A stretch of 64,000 nucleotides of DNA from the NCBI RefSeq assembly GCF_000503215.1, contig NZ_AYTD01000013.1, positions 248,001-312,000 on the forward strand. The letters are read 5' to 3'. The translations under genes and the position numbers were made by a program. This DNA comes from Pseudomonas canadensis. Lineage in GTDB: Bacteria; Pseudomonadota; Gammaproteobacteria; Pseudomonadales; Pseudomonadaceae. The notes beneath the pieces are model-generated. The model ran no database searches. It was not told the DNA's origin and worked only from the letters and a program-made list of their open reading frames with translations. Positions 26,827-34,174 of this stretch are shown here, one piece after another (position 1 is the stretch's first letter; each line of letters opens with the position of its first letter).

Positions 26827-27060
26827 CTACTCTTCGTCGTCATCGGACATGGCGTCGTTCAGCAGTTCCTGCATCTTCGGCATGATGATGAACTGACCAC
26901 CGATGGTGACTGCCTGAGTGATCAACGCATCGGTGAACTCGGGGTCATCGGCTTCGTTGGGTTTGTCGGCGGCCTTGGCGTTATCCACCGCGGCATTGAA
27001 CTTGGCTTCAGGGCTGGCGCCACCAGGGGCGAGATTGCTGTCTACGGCCGTTACGGACAT
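26827..27060 (-). CDS. small acidic T3SS-cluster protein
   Basis: A 77-residue acidic protein ending in DAMSDDDEE, with an amphipathic or hydrophobic segment FTDALITQAVTIGGQFIIMP. AGGAG precedes the ATG. It lies between sctC1 and sctI. In size and place it resembles HrpF-like or other small injectisome proteins, such as a needle subunit, its chaperone or an inner-rod partner. The sequence does not decide between them. No canonical SctF motif (PxNP turn) is present. Confidence 0.6.
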   Translation of the reverse strand: MSVTAVDSNLAPGGASPEAKFNAAVDNAKAADKPNEADDPEFTDALITQAVTIGGQFIIMPKMQELLNDAMSDDDEE

Positions 27061-27072
27061 GGTGCTGCTCCT

Positions 27073-27639
27073 TTACTGGGTTGGGGTTTCGGTACTGACT
27101 TGCGCGCCACGGAACACCCGCACCCCGTGCTCGCGCGCCACCGGGGCGGCCACGACATTGGGTTGCAAGTGATCCACATGCTGCTGCACCAACGCCAGGT
27201 ACGGCGGTGGTCCGGACACGAACACTTCATCGCCCTCGGGGCCGTTGCGCATCGACAGTTGCTGACCGAACACATCGAGGTTGCTGAGGTAGGCCTGCAG
27301 CTGGTCGAGGTCCAGGGCGCTGGCCTTGAACAGCCGGGTAGCGATTTCATCGCTGGCGTTGAGGTACAGCAGGTTGCCGTCGAAGTACCAAGTGAGGCCG
27401 TTGGTGCTGCACAGCGTCTGCAGGAACTCACCGGCGGTGGCGCCGCGAATCGTGCTACGGGCTTTGCCACGCACCTTGTCGGAGAGCACCAGGGGCACAT
27501 CGAGGTTGTGGCCGAATTCTTCCAAGGCGCTGCGCACATCCTGGTCCACCAGCACGTAGGCATAGGGCTGGGAGAACCACGCAGGTTCTTCGGCGGCGGT
27601 GGCAAAACGGCTGCCGAACAGGCATAGGACAGCCAGCAA
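27073..27639 (-). CDS. sctC1: T3SS secretin N-terminal subunit SctC1 (NolW/RhcC1-like)
   Basis: A protein of about 188 residues with a signal peptide (FATAA-EE) and the N0-N1 region of a T3SS secretin: VDQDVRSALEEFGHNLDVPL, then DLDQLQAYLSNLDVFGQQLS and EVFVSGPPPYLALVQQHVDH. It ends before any secretin pore domain, as in rhizobial split secretins (NolW/RhcC1). The start is uncertain: the frame has no ATG near its signal peptide. The TTG at 27639 is used here, while an ATG at 27653 is in the wrong frame and is followed at once by TAA. The missing pore is supplied by sctC2. Confidence 0.82.
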   Translation of the reverse strand: MLAVLCLFGSRFATAAEEPAWFSQPYAYVLVDQDVRSALEEFGHNLDVPLVLSDKVRGKARSTIRGATAGEFLQTLCSTNGLTWYFDGNLLYLNASDEIATRLFKASALDLDQLQAYLSNLDVFGQQLSMRNGPEGDEVFVSGPPPYLALVQQHVDHLQPNVVAAPVAREHGVRVFRGAQVSTETPTQ

Positions 27640-27684
27640 AAATATGCTTACATGGCGTCCGCCTTCGCCAGACGAGTTGTGACG

Positions 27685-28449
27685 ATGTTCAAGAATTTCC
27701 TGCTCGCCAGTACCCTGTTGCTGGCCGCCTGCGCCAGCAAACCCGCGACCGATTCCGACAAGTCGTTGCAACTGGCCGATGACCTGAGCAAGCGCGGCGA
27801 CTACGCCAGTGCGGCCGCGCTGTACGAGCGTGCGGCGCAGCAACCCGGTGCCGGCATCGAGTTGTGGCTCAAGCTCGGCCAGGCCAGGCTCGACGCCAAG
27901 GATGCGCTGGGCGCCGAGCGTGCCTTCCAGCAAGCCTTGGGGTTCGATGCGCGCAATGCCGACGCACTGCTCGGCCTGGGCACCGCGCAGTTGCAGTTGG
28001 GCAAGACGCAACGGGCGGTGACTGCCCTGGGCCAGGCTGCCGAGACCAGCCATTTGCCGGTGGCCTACACCCGTCTGGGTGTGGCGCAAATCCTCAATGG
28101 CCAGGCCGCGGCGGCGCAAACCGCGTTCGCCAAGAGCCTGAGCCTCAAGCCCGACGACCTCGACAACCGCTGCAACCTGGCCCTGGCTTACGCGCTGGGT
28201 GGGCAGGCGCAACAGGCGTTGGATGCCATTGCACCGGTTGCGCAGTCGCCACGCGCCTTGCCCCGGCATCAACGTAATGAGTTGTTGGTGATGGTGTTGG
28301 CCGGGTATGAGCAGCGGGTGGCCACACTGCCGCTGGATGACATTCCGGCTGCCGAACGTGCACGGCTGGTGACGGAAGCCAAGCGCATCAAAGCCATCAG
28401 TGATCCGGTGGTACAGGCTCGAGAATTGGGGCTGGTTGACCCGCGTTGA
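27685..28449 (+). CDS. TPR lipoprotein, TadD-like, inside the T3SS cluster
   Basis: A 254-residue lipoprotein with signal MFKNFLLASTLLLAAC (lipobox LAAC, Cys16) and TPR repeats over most of its length (SKRGDYASAAALYERAAQQP, DALGAERAFQQALGFDARNA, VAYTRLGVAQILNGQAAAAQ). It resembles TadD, the Tad-pilus TPR lipoprotein, and may act as a secretin pilotin or assembly factor. It is the only plus-strand gene inside the T3SS block and diverges from sctC1, whose likely start is only 45 bp away. The M at 27685 is chosen because it starts the lipoprotein signal. Confidence 0.82.
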   Translation: MFKNFLLASTLLLAACASKPATDSDKSLQLADDLSKRGDYASAAALYERAAQQPGAGIELWLKLGQARLDAKDALGAERAFQQALGFDARNADALLGLGTAQLQLGKTQRAVTALGQAAETSHLPVAYTRLGVAQILNGQAAAAQTAFAKSLSLKPDDLDNRCNLALAYALGGQAQQALDAIAPVAQSPRALPRHQRNELLVMVLAGYEQRVATLPLDDIPAAERARLVTEAKRIKAISDPVVQARELGLVDPR

Positions 28450-28469
28450 GCCTATGATGGGTGGGTTTG

Positions 28470-28501
28470 TTGTGGTGAGCGGGCTTGCCCGCTCACCACA
28501 G
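28470..28501. repeat. REP palindrome between convergent genes
   Basis: Inverted repeat GTGGTGAGCGGGC - TTGC - CCGCTCACCAC, the same family as the REPs at 17271 and 18011. It separates the TPR lipoprotein stop (28449) from the convergent CpaD-like gene stop (28521) and can act as a bidirectional terminator. Confidence 0.88.
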
Positions 28502-28520
28502 AATGCCTGTTCAACACGGG

Positions 28521-28901
28521 TCATTGCTTACCCCCTGCCGCTTCGGCCTTGGCTTCTTGTTGGTCTTTGCGTCGCTGTAGCTGCTCGCGGTCGAAACCTT
28601 CGATGTAGACCTGGGCGGCGCGCCCCACGGGCGCGGCCATCACTGGGCCGGTCGTGCGGCCTTGGATCAGGTCTTGCTTGCGCTCGACCATTTGCATCAG
28701 GTTCAGGTTATTCGCGCAGCCCAACGCCAGCGTTGGTTTGAAATCCTCGCCCAGTCCAATGGTGTCCGTTGCCGGCGGTTGCTGGCATTGGGTCGGCAAG
28801 CCATCGGCACGGTACTCGGACGAGTAGTACGTCGGCGCCAGGTGGGTCTGGCAACCCATCAGCGCCAGGGGCAACAGCATCAATACGCGTAAAGCAGTCA
28901 T
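28521..28901 (-). CDS. CpaD-like (Tad pilus) lipoprotein in the T3SS cluster
   Basis: A 126-residue lipoprotein with lipobox LMGC (Cys17). The segment LALGCANNLNLMQMVERKQD followed by LIQGR matches the CpaD/RcpB family signature (GCAxxxNLaxMVxxPxDLixGR), the Tad-pilus outer-membrane partner of the CpaC secretin. It directly follows the Tad-like secretin gene sctC2. The ATG at 28901 has AGGGGG upstream and is preferred to a start six codons earlier. This assignment is from pattern memory. The protein is shorter than typical CpaD. Confidence 0.7.
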   Translation of the reverse strand: MTALRVLMLLPLALMGCQTHLAPTYYSSEYRADGLPTQCQQPPATDTIGLGEDFKPTLALGCANNLNLMQMVERKQDLIQGRTTGPVMAAPVGRAAQVYIEGFDREQLQRRKDQQEAKAEAAGGKQ

Positions 28902-28915
28902 GGCAGTCCCCCTGA

Positions 28916-30196
28916 TCAATTCATGTAGAAACCGAACGCCCCGCCGCTGCGCGGTCCGGTGGACGCTGCGGTAGCCGGTTGCGCGTCGAGGGGCGTGGCG
29001 AGGGTGCGACCGCGTACCGGTTCCACCAGGTACGGCGTGATGAGAATCACCAGTTCGGTTTCATTGCGCTGGAAGCGCTTGGAGCGGAACAGGTTGCCGA
29101 GGATCGGCAGGTCGCCCAGCAGTGGCAGTTTCTCGATGTCCTGGCTGCTTTCACGCTGGAACAGCCCGGCGATGGCGAAGGTCTGCCCACTGCCGACTTC
29201 CACCCGTGTATCGGCGCGGCGCACGCTGAAGGACGGCACATGGAAATTGCCGAAATCCACGGTGCCGCCGCTGACCACGCTGCTGACTTCCGGACGCACT
29301 TGCAAGGCGATGCGGCCGTTGGGCAGCAGGGTCGGGTTGAACAACAGCGACACACCGAACGACTTGTATTCGATCCCCACCAGGTCACGGTTGACCGGCA
29401 CCGGGATCGCCACTTCGCCACCCGCAAGGAAGCTGGCGGTCTGGCCGGTCATGGCGGTGATGTTCGGTTCAGCCAGAATCTGCAGCACGCCGTTGGCCTG
29501 CAACGCATCGAGCATGCCGTCGATATTCACATTGCCTGAACCGGCACCCGCTGCTGCCAAGCCACCCGCCGTGGCGGCGGCCAATGGTCCGCCGGTGATC
29601 AGTCCAAAGGAAAACGTGCCGTTGTTGAACATGGCGTTCCAGTTCACGCCGTAGTGCAGCAGCTCGGAGCGGGACACCTCGGCAAAACGCACGCGCAGGT
29701 TCACTTGGGCGGAGCCTGCGTATTCGGTGGTGTTGATCGCACTCTGAAAGCCTTGCCCCTGAGGGTTGAGCAAGGCATTCAGGTCGGTCGCTTCCGCCAC
29801 CGAACCCAGGGTGCCTTTAGCGACCAGGCGGTTACCGGCGCCGCTGATCTGTGCGCCGTTGCCGGGGTGCAGTGCCTGCATCGGGGTGGTCACCGCCTGG
29901 CTGCCACTGCTCACGGCCAGGGTCAGGCTCGCCAGTTGTTTGCCGTCGCTGCCCAGGGCGATCAGGCTGGTGTTGCCCGGTGCCTTGCCGAAGATATAGA
30001 TCGTGCCCGGCGACACCACTTGCAGGTCGGCCACATTCGGCTCGGCCACCAGCACCGAATCCACCGGCGCGACAAAATGCAGGATGCGCCCTTCACCGGA
30101 GGCCAGGGCAATCGAGCCCCCGGCACCCGCCGCGATTTCCTGAGCCTGGCTCACGCACGACAAAACACTCAGCAACAGCACACAAAAACGCATCAT
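28916..30196 (-). CDS. sctC2: T3SS outer-membrane secretin SctC2 of Tad (CpaC/RcpA) type
   Basis: A 426-residue secretin with a Sec signal (cleavage after VSQAQ). The N-terminal domain SIALASGEGRILHFVAPVDS, then VLVAEPNVADLQVVSPGTIY and GKAPGNTSLIALG is that of CpaC/RcpA pilus secretins, not of YscC. A secretin pore domain follows: LRVRFAEVSRSELLHYGVNW, LAEPNITAMTGQTASFLAGG and KLPLLGDLPILGNLFRSKRF, then ELVILITPYLVEP. Rhizobial RhcC2 has the same affinity. The start overlaps the sctV stop by 3 bases, so it belongs to the T3SS operon. A T3SS needs it because sctC1 has no pore. Confidence 0.93.
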   Translation of the reverse strand: MMRFCVLLLSVLSCVSQAQEIAAGAGGSIALASGEGRILHFVAPVDSVLVAEPNVADLQVVSPGTIYIFGKAPGNTSLIALGSDGKQLASLTLAVSSGSQAVTTPMQALHPGNGAQISGAGNRLVAKGTLGSVAEATDLNALLNPQGQGFQSAINTTEYAGSAQVNLRVRFAEVSRSELLHYGVNWNAMFNNGTFSFGLITGGPLAAATAGGLAAAGAGSGNVNIDGMLDALQANGVLQILAEPNITAMTGQTASFLAGGEVAIPVPVNRDLVGIEYKSFGVSLLFNPTLLPNGRIALQVRPEVSSVVSGGTVDFGNFHVPSFSVRRADTRVEVGSGQTFAIAGLFQRESSQDIEKLPLLGDLPILGNLFRSKRFQRNETELVILITPYLVEPVRGRTLATPLDAQPATAASTGPRSGGAFGFYMN

Positions 30197-32325
30197 GAGG
30201 CAGACGCCAGGGAAGTGACGGAAGCCGCGGCAGGCGCGCGGCGGTTGGAGATTTCGGTGAGGCTGATGGTCACCAGCGCTTGCAGGTTGTACTCGGTGGC
30301 CAACTCGCGGAACGACAGCACCGCCAGCTCCAGCTCACCGCGCAGCACCAGGCGGCGCAGGCTGCGGCGCAGTTCCGGGTGCACCAGCAACACCGCACTG
30401 TTGACTTCGCGAGTGTTGTCACAGGCCACGCGCAGTTGGGCGAGCAAGGCACGGCTGACTTCTTCGGGGATCAGTTCGCGCTGCGGCTCCTGGCGACGCA
30501 ATGAGGCACGCAGTTGATCTTCCAGGCCCGGCGCCAACACCAGCGCGCCGATCACCCGGTTGCGGTCGGCGTATTGATGGCTGATCTGCCGCGCCAGCGC
30601 GGCACGCAAGTGTTCGGCCAAGCGCCCGGCGTCGGTTTCGCGGGCGCCCCACTCCACCATGGCTTCGAGCAAGGCACGCTGGTTGCGAATCGACACGCCC
30701 TCGCCGACCAACAGGCGCAGGGTTTCGGCCACGCGCTGCAACGGCACCAGGCGCAAGGCTTCCTTGACCAGTTCACCGTAGGTAGCCTCGGTGCGCTCCA
30801 GCAGCAGGCGGGTTTCCTGAATGCCGAGGAAGTCGGCGGCATAGCGACGCAGGCTGCGTTCCAGCACGCCGCGCAGCACCTCGTCGGGCATCAGGAAACC
30901 GATGCCGGCGTTGCGCAGCGTGTCTTCGTGCTGGCGTTCGATCCAGTGGGCGTTGCGGCCATTGAGTGGCGAGTCGGCTTGCACGCTGGCGATGTCCAGC
31001 AACTGCACATGCACCGGGTCGTCCTGCACCAACAGGCAGTTGATCGGCAACTCGCCTTCGTTCACCGGCACGCCTTCCAACGACACGCGGAAACTGCCCG
31101 GCGTGGCCTTGGCCTCCATGTAGATACCCGGCACCGGCACGTCCACGCCAAGCTCGGTACGCAAATCGTGGCACAGCGCTTCGACGCGCTGGCGTAACAG
31201 TTGGCGCGGCGCGCTCTGGGACACGCCGCTGCCAATGGTCAGCAGCACACGGGTATCGGGCAGCAGGTTGTCATCCAGCTCGGCCTGCACTTCGGCCACC
31301 GGTTCCGGCGTCTCGACGAGCACTTGATCTTCAGGCTGCCGGTGATGACGGCGATACATCATGAACGCAGCACCGCCAAACACCAGGGACAGACCGAGAA
31401 AGACCCAGGTCGGAAACCCCGGCAGCAAGCTCACGCCAATCATGATCAACGCGGTCAAGCCCAGCGCCCGGTAACTGGCGCCCAGTTGCTTGATGATCTC
31501 GCTGCCCAGGTCACCCGCTTCACCATCACTGTTGACGCGGGTGACCACGGTGCCCGCTGCCACGGAAATCAGCAGCGCCGGAATCTGCGCGATCAGGCCG
31601 TCACCCACGGTCAGCAACGAGTAGGTGTGCACCGCCACGCCAAAGGGCATGTCACGTTCGATCATGCCGATCAGCATGCCGCCGAGCAGGTTGACGGCGA
31701 GGATCACCAGGCCGGCGATGGCATCGCCTTTGACGAACTTCATGGCGCCATCCATCGCGCCGAACATCTGGCTTTCACGCTCCAGGCGCGAACGGCGGCG
31801 GCGGGCTTCGGCTTGATCGATGTCGCCGTTGCGCAGGTCGTTGTCGATGCTCATCTGCTTGCCGGGCATCGCGTCCAGGGTGAAGCGCGCGGCCACTTCC
31901 GCCACGCGCTCGGCGCCCTTGGTGATCACTACGAACTGCGCCACGGTGATGATCAGGAACACCACCATGCCCACCACCACTTGCCCGGCGATCACGAAGT
32001 CACCGAAGGCCTTGACTATATGGCCGGCGTCACCGTGCAGCAGGATCAAACGCGTGGTGGTGATCGACAGTGACAACCGAAACAATGTGCTGAGCAGGAT
32101 CAGCGGTGGCAGCGCGGAGAACTCCACCGAGTGGCCGATGTAGAACGCCACGATCAGGATCAGGATGCTCAGGGCGATATTGAGGCCGATCAGCGCATCC
32201 ACCAGGTAGGTGGGCAGCGGGATGATCATCATCACGATCGCCATCAGCATGAACGCGACGATGATCACGTCGGTGCGCTGCGCAGCGAGGCGCGCCAGGT
32301 TGTTCAGGCGGTTGAGTGCACTCAT
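30193..32325 (-). CDS. sctV: T3SS major export-apparatus protein SctV
   Basis: A 710-residue FlhA/LcrD/HrcV-family protein that forms the nonameric export ring. About eight membrane helices occupy the first 330 residues, with PLPTYLVDALIGLNIALSIL, LLSTLFRLSLSITTTRLILL and ARFTLDAMPGKQMSIDNDLR (all diagnostic). A cytoplasmic domain follows with GEGVSIRNQRALLEAMVEWG. The ATG at 32325 overlaps the upstream gene by 4 bases (ATGA); a 24-codon longer reading is rejected. Confidence 0.97.
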   Translation of the reverse strand: MSALNRLNNLARLAAQRTDVIIVAFMLMAIVMMIIPLPTYLVDALIGLNIALSILILIVAFYIGHSVEFSALPPLILLSTLFRLSLSITTTRLILLHGDAGHIVKAFGDFVIAGQVVVGMVVFLIITVAQFVVITKGAERVAEVAARFTLDAMPGKQMSIDNDLRNGDIDQAEARRRRSRLERESQMFGAMDGAMKFVKGDAIAGLVILAVNLLGGMLIGMIERDMPFGVAVHTYSLLTVGDGLIAQIPALLISVAAGTVVTRVNSDGEAGDLGSEIIKQLGASYRALGLTALIMIGVSLLPGFPTWVFLGLSLVFGGAAFMMYRRHHRQPEDQVLVETPEPVAEVQAELDDNLLPDTRVLLTIGSGVSQSAPRQLLRQRVEALCHDLRTELGVDVPVPGIYMEAKATPGSFRVSLEGVPVNEGELPINCLLVQDDPVHVQLLDIASVQADSPLNGRNAHWIERQHEDTLRNAGIGFLMPDEVLRGVLERSLRRYAADFLGIQETRLLLERTEATYGELVKEALRLVPLQRVAETLRLLVGEGVSIRNQRALLEAMVEWGARETDAGRLAEHLRAALARQISHQYADRNRVIGALVLAPGLEDQLRASLRRQEPQRELIPEEVSRALLAQLRVACDNTREVNSAVLLVHPELRRSLRRLVLRGELELAVLSFRELATEYNLQALVTISLTEISNRRAPAAASVTSLASAS

Positions 32326-32657
32326 GCGCCGCCCCTGCGTGCAGCCAGGTAGCGTTTGAAGCATTGACGCGCTTCGTCCTTGCGCTCGCCGTACCACAAG
32401 GCGCGGGCGCGCAGCAGCAACAGACTGGCAGATTCGCCTTCCAGCGCCACCAGGCGGTCCAGGGCACTCAGGGCACGGGCGGCGTCACCGCTGTCGGTGA
32501 AGGCCAGCACCAGCGAGCGCAGCAACACACCGTCGTGGGGCGCGACGCTGACGGCAATCAGCAGCATCACCAGGGCGCGCTGGGACTGGCCATTGCGCCG
32601 GTACAGTTCACCAATGCCTTTGAGCAGTTGCACGGCGTCTTCGTTATCGCGGGCCAT
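32322..32657 (-). CDS. small TPR protein of the T3SS cluster
   Basis: A 111-residue helical protein with about two TPR-like units (LLKGIGELYRRNGQSQRALV, LVLAFTDSGDAARALSALDR, RARALWYGERKDEARQCFKR). TPR proteins of this size next to sctV are typical injectisome chaperones (SctG/YscG type), although the exact orthologue is not clear. It overlaps the upstream gene by 1 base and sctV by 4. Confidence 0.7.
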   Translation of the reverse strand: MARDNEDAVQLLKGIGELYRRNGQSQRALVMLLIAVSVAPHDGVLLRSLVLAFTDSGDAARALSALDRLVALEGESASLLLLRARALWYGERKDEARQCFKRYLAARRGGA

Positions 32658-33013
32658 CAGGTATGGACCTCCGAGCGTTGCTGTTCGAGGTTGCGGCGCA
32701 TCTCGATCTCTTCGCCAATCAGCTCGACGGCCAGTTCCTTGATGTGTGGCTCGGCGTCCAGGCCGGGCAGGATGTGTTCCATCACATGCTCCAGCAGCTC
32801 CAGGGAGCGAGCGCCGCCGAACAGCAACGAGTCGACGCCGGCGGCGGCGGTGAGCGCTTCGAGGTCACTGCGCAGGGAGCGGCGGGTCTGGGTCTTGCGG
32901 GTCTTGAGCACCGCCTCGAAGGCGGTGGCCTGGCGCGAGTTGACCGGGCGAACCGCTTCGACCGGCGCACTGCGCACATCACTGGGAATCAACGGGCGGG
33001 GTTCGACTTTCAT
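32657..33013 (-). CDS. uncharacterised T3SS-cluster protein
   Basis: A 118-residue soluble protein with a proline-rich N-terminus (MKVEPRPLIPSDVRSAPVEA), a basic patch (KTRKTQTRRSLR) and two helices, LELLEHVMEHILPGLDAEPH and ELAVELIGEEIEMRRNLEQQ. I do not recognise the family. Its place between sctD and a TPR chaperone gene suggests a secreted component or its partner. It is 26 bp after sctD and is probably in the same operon. Confidence 0.65.
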   Translation of the reverse strand: MKVEPRPLIPSDVRSAPVEAVRPVNSRQATAFEAVLKTRKTQTRRSLRSDLEALTAAAGVDSLLFGGARSLELLEHVMEHILPGLDAEPHIKELAVELIGEEIEMRRNLEQQRSEVHT

Positions 33014-33039
33014 CCCAGAGCCTTAGCTTAAAAGCATGG

Positions 33040-33927
33040 TCACAGCGTGAAGGTGAAGCGCTCCTCGCCACGGGCGAGGATCACTTGGTTGTTTTCGATG
33101 CGTTCCAGCACCCAGTTGTCCGCCAGGGCTGCGCCGGGGTACAGGCGCTTGCCGCTGTCGTTGATCACGTAGGGGTGGGTGCCGAACCACACGGCCTGGA
33201 AGCGCACACGCGGCGCGGCGGCATCGGCGCGGGCTGTCACACGCGGGCTGAGCACGATCTGCTGGCCGTAGCGCTGATCGAAAGCCTGCTGCAATGCCAG
33301 CCACTGCGGCTTTTGCGACTGTTCAAAGGTGCCGGTGGCACTGAGCTGGTCGTTGCTGTCACTGACCTTCACGGTGTCCAAGTGGGCGGCTTGTAGCTGC
33401 TGTTCCAGCCAGGCCCTGGCTTGCTCGCGGGACGGCATTTTCAGCGGCGCTACCTCGTCGGCCTCGACCGTTGCGGGCAACAGTGGTGCTTCGCTACGAA
33501 ACGCCAGCGCGCCTGCACAGATAAACAGCAGGACGGTCGCGGCAATCCAGGGGGTAATTTTGCGTGGGGCGTCCGATGGTTTTGCAGCACCGCCAGGCCC
33601 TGCCAGGCTCACAGCCGCCGTGCCGATCCGCAGTTGCAGCGGCAGTCGCGCGCGATGGCCGCTGCCGTGGGGAATGCGCACATTGCCGGCGAGCAGCACG
33701 TCACCGCCCAGCGCTTCGACCGCTACCTGGTCGCCTTCAAACCGCAGGCGCAGGTGCAGACCGGCAATGCCGGGATCGCTGAGGACCAGATCGGCCGCCA
33801 GGTCGGCGCCGAGGGTGTAGACCGGCTGGTCGAGCACCAGGGAACTGCCCTGGTGCAAACCACCGGTCACGGTCAAGGTCGGTGCGCCAGTAGCGGCGAC
33901 CGGACCCAAGGAAATCAAGGCTGTCAT
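33040..33927 (-). CDS. sctD: T3SS inner-membrane ring protein SctD
   Basis: A 295-residue protein of the YscD/HrpQ/y4yQ type. It has an N-terminal FHA-like domain (GAPTLTVTGGLHQGSSLVLD, DLVLSDPGIAGLHLRLRFEG), one membrane helix near residue 130 (ITPWIAATVLLFICAGALAF) and a periplasmic BON-like domain. It is somewhat short for SctD. The start is uncertain: the ATG at 33927 has AAGGGGG 11 bp upstream, and other in-frame starts exist at 33951 and 33966. It forms the outer circle of the inner-membrane ring around SctJ. Confidence 0.85.
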   Translation of the reverse strand: MTALISLGPVAATGAPTLTVTGGLHQGSSLVLDQPVYTLGADLAADLVLSDPGIAGLHLRLRFEGDQVAVEALGGDVLLAGNVRIPHGSGHRARLPLQLRIGTAAVSLAGPGGAAKPSDAPRKITPWIAATVLLFICAGALAFRSEAPLLPATVEADEVAPLKMPSREQARAWLEQQLQAAHLDTVKVSDSNDQLSATGTFEQSQKPQWLALQQAFDQRYGQQIVLSPRVTARADAAAPRVRFQAVWFGTHPYVINDSGKRLYPGAALADNWVLERIENNQVILARGEERFTFTL

Positions 33928-33978
33928 GGTTGGGTTTGCCCCCTTGAGCATGTGCAACGGGGTCAAGCATCAGAGGGT

Positions 33979-34006
33979 AAACGGGCAGCGCCGGCGCCGC
34001 CCGTTT
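33979..34006 (-). terminator. hairpin between the 53-aa gene and sctD
   Basis: Perfect stem AAACGGGC / GCCCGTTT around a GC-rich, itself self-complementary loop (AGCGCCGGCGCC). It starts 7 bp after the stop of the 53-residue gene. On the minus strand it ends TTTACC, so it can act as a partial terminator or mRNA stabiliser, giving the first gene more product than the rest of the operon (inference). Confidence 0.6.
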
Positions 34007-34012
34007 GGCGAA

Positions 34013-34174
34013 TCAGTTCTGCGGACGCTGTTTGGTGGCGTCGAGTTCCGCTTTTTTCGCGGTGCTGATCTCGGTGATCTTGGCCGACTTCTCGATAGCC
34101 ATGTTGAAGGTCGCTTCCATCTTCGCGATAGCGTCGTCGGCGCCGCCTGCTTTTACTGGTGGGACATCAGCCAT
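34013..34174 (-). CDS. 53-residue leading protein of the T3SS operon, candidate filament or secreted subunit
   Basis: Small protein starting MADVPPVKAGGADDAIAKME, then helical and rich in Ala, Lys and Glu (NMAIEKSAKITEISTAKKAE), ending KQRPQN. It has no signal peptide. A very strong AAGGAGATG site lies before the ATG. It is the first T3SS gene and is followed by a hairpin, the arrangement expected for an abundantly made structural protein. SctF needle proteins are usually longer and carry a PxNP turn, which is absent, so this is a candidate only. Confidence 0.6.
   Translation of the reverse strand: MADVPPVKAGGADDAIAKMEATFNMAIEKSAKITEISTAKKAELDATKQRPQN

Noticed and set aside
27640..28524. Upstream extension of the sctC1 frame to 28524 (483 codons)
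   Set aside because: The extension lies opposite the clear TPR lipoprotein gene and carries no signal peptide or domain; the secretin part begins only at about 27639.
28916..30196. Reading the secretin as part of a complete Tad pilus locus
   Set aside because: No TadA ATPase, TadB/C, CpaB, Flp pilin or prepilin peptidase is present, and the gene overlaps sctV and lies inside the T3SS operon.
18825..34174. Flagellar export genes as an alternative reading of sctR-S-T-U/N
   Set aside because: SctC1/C2, SctJ lipoprotein, SctD, SctI and SctK are present, and there are no flagellar hook, rod or motor genes.
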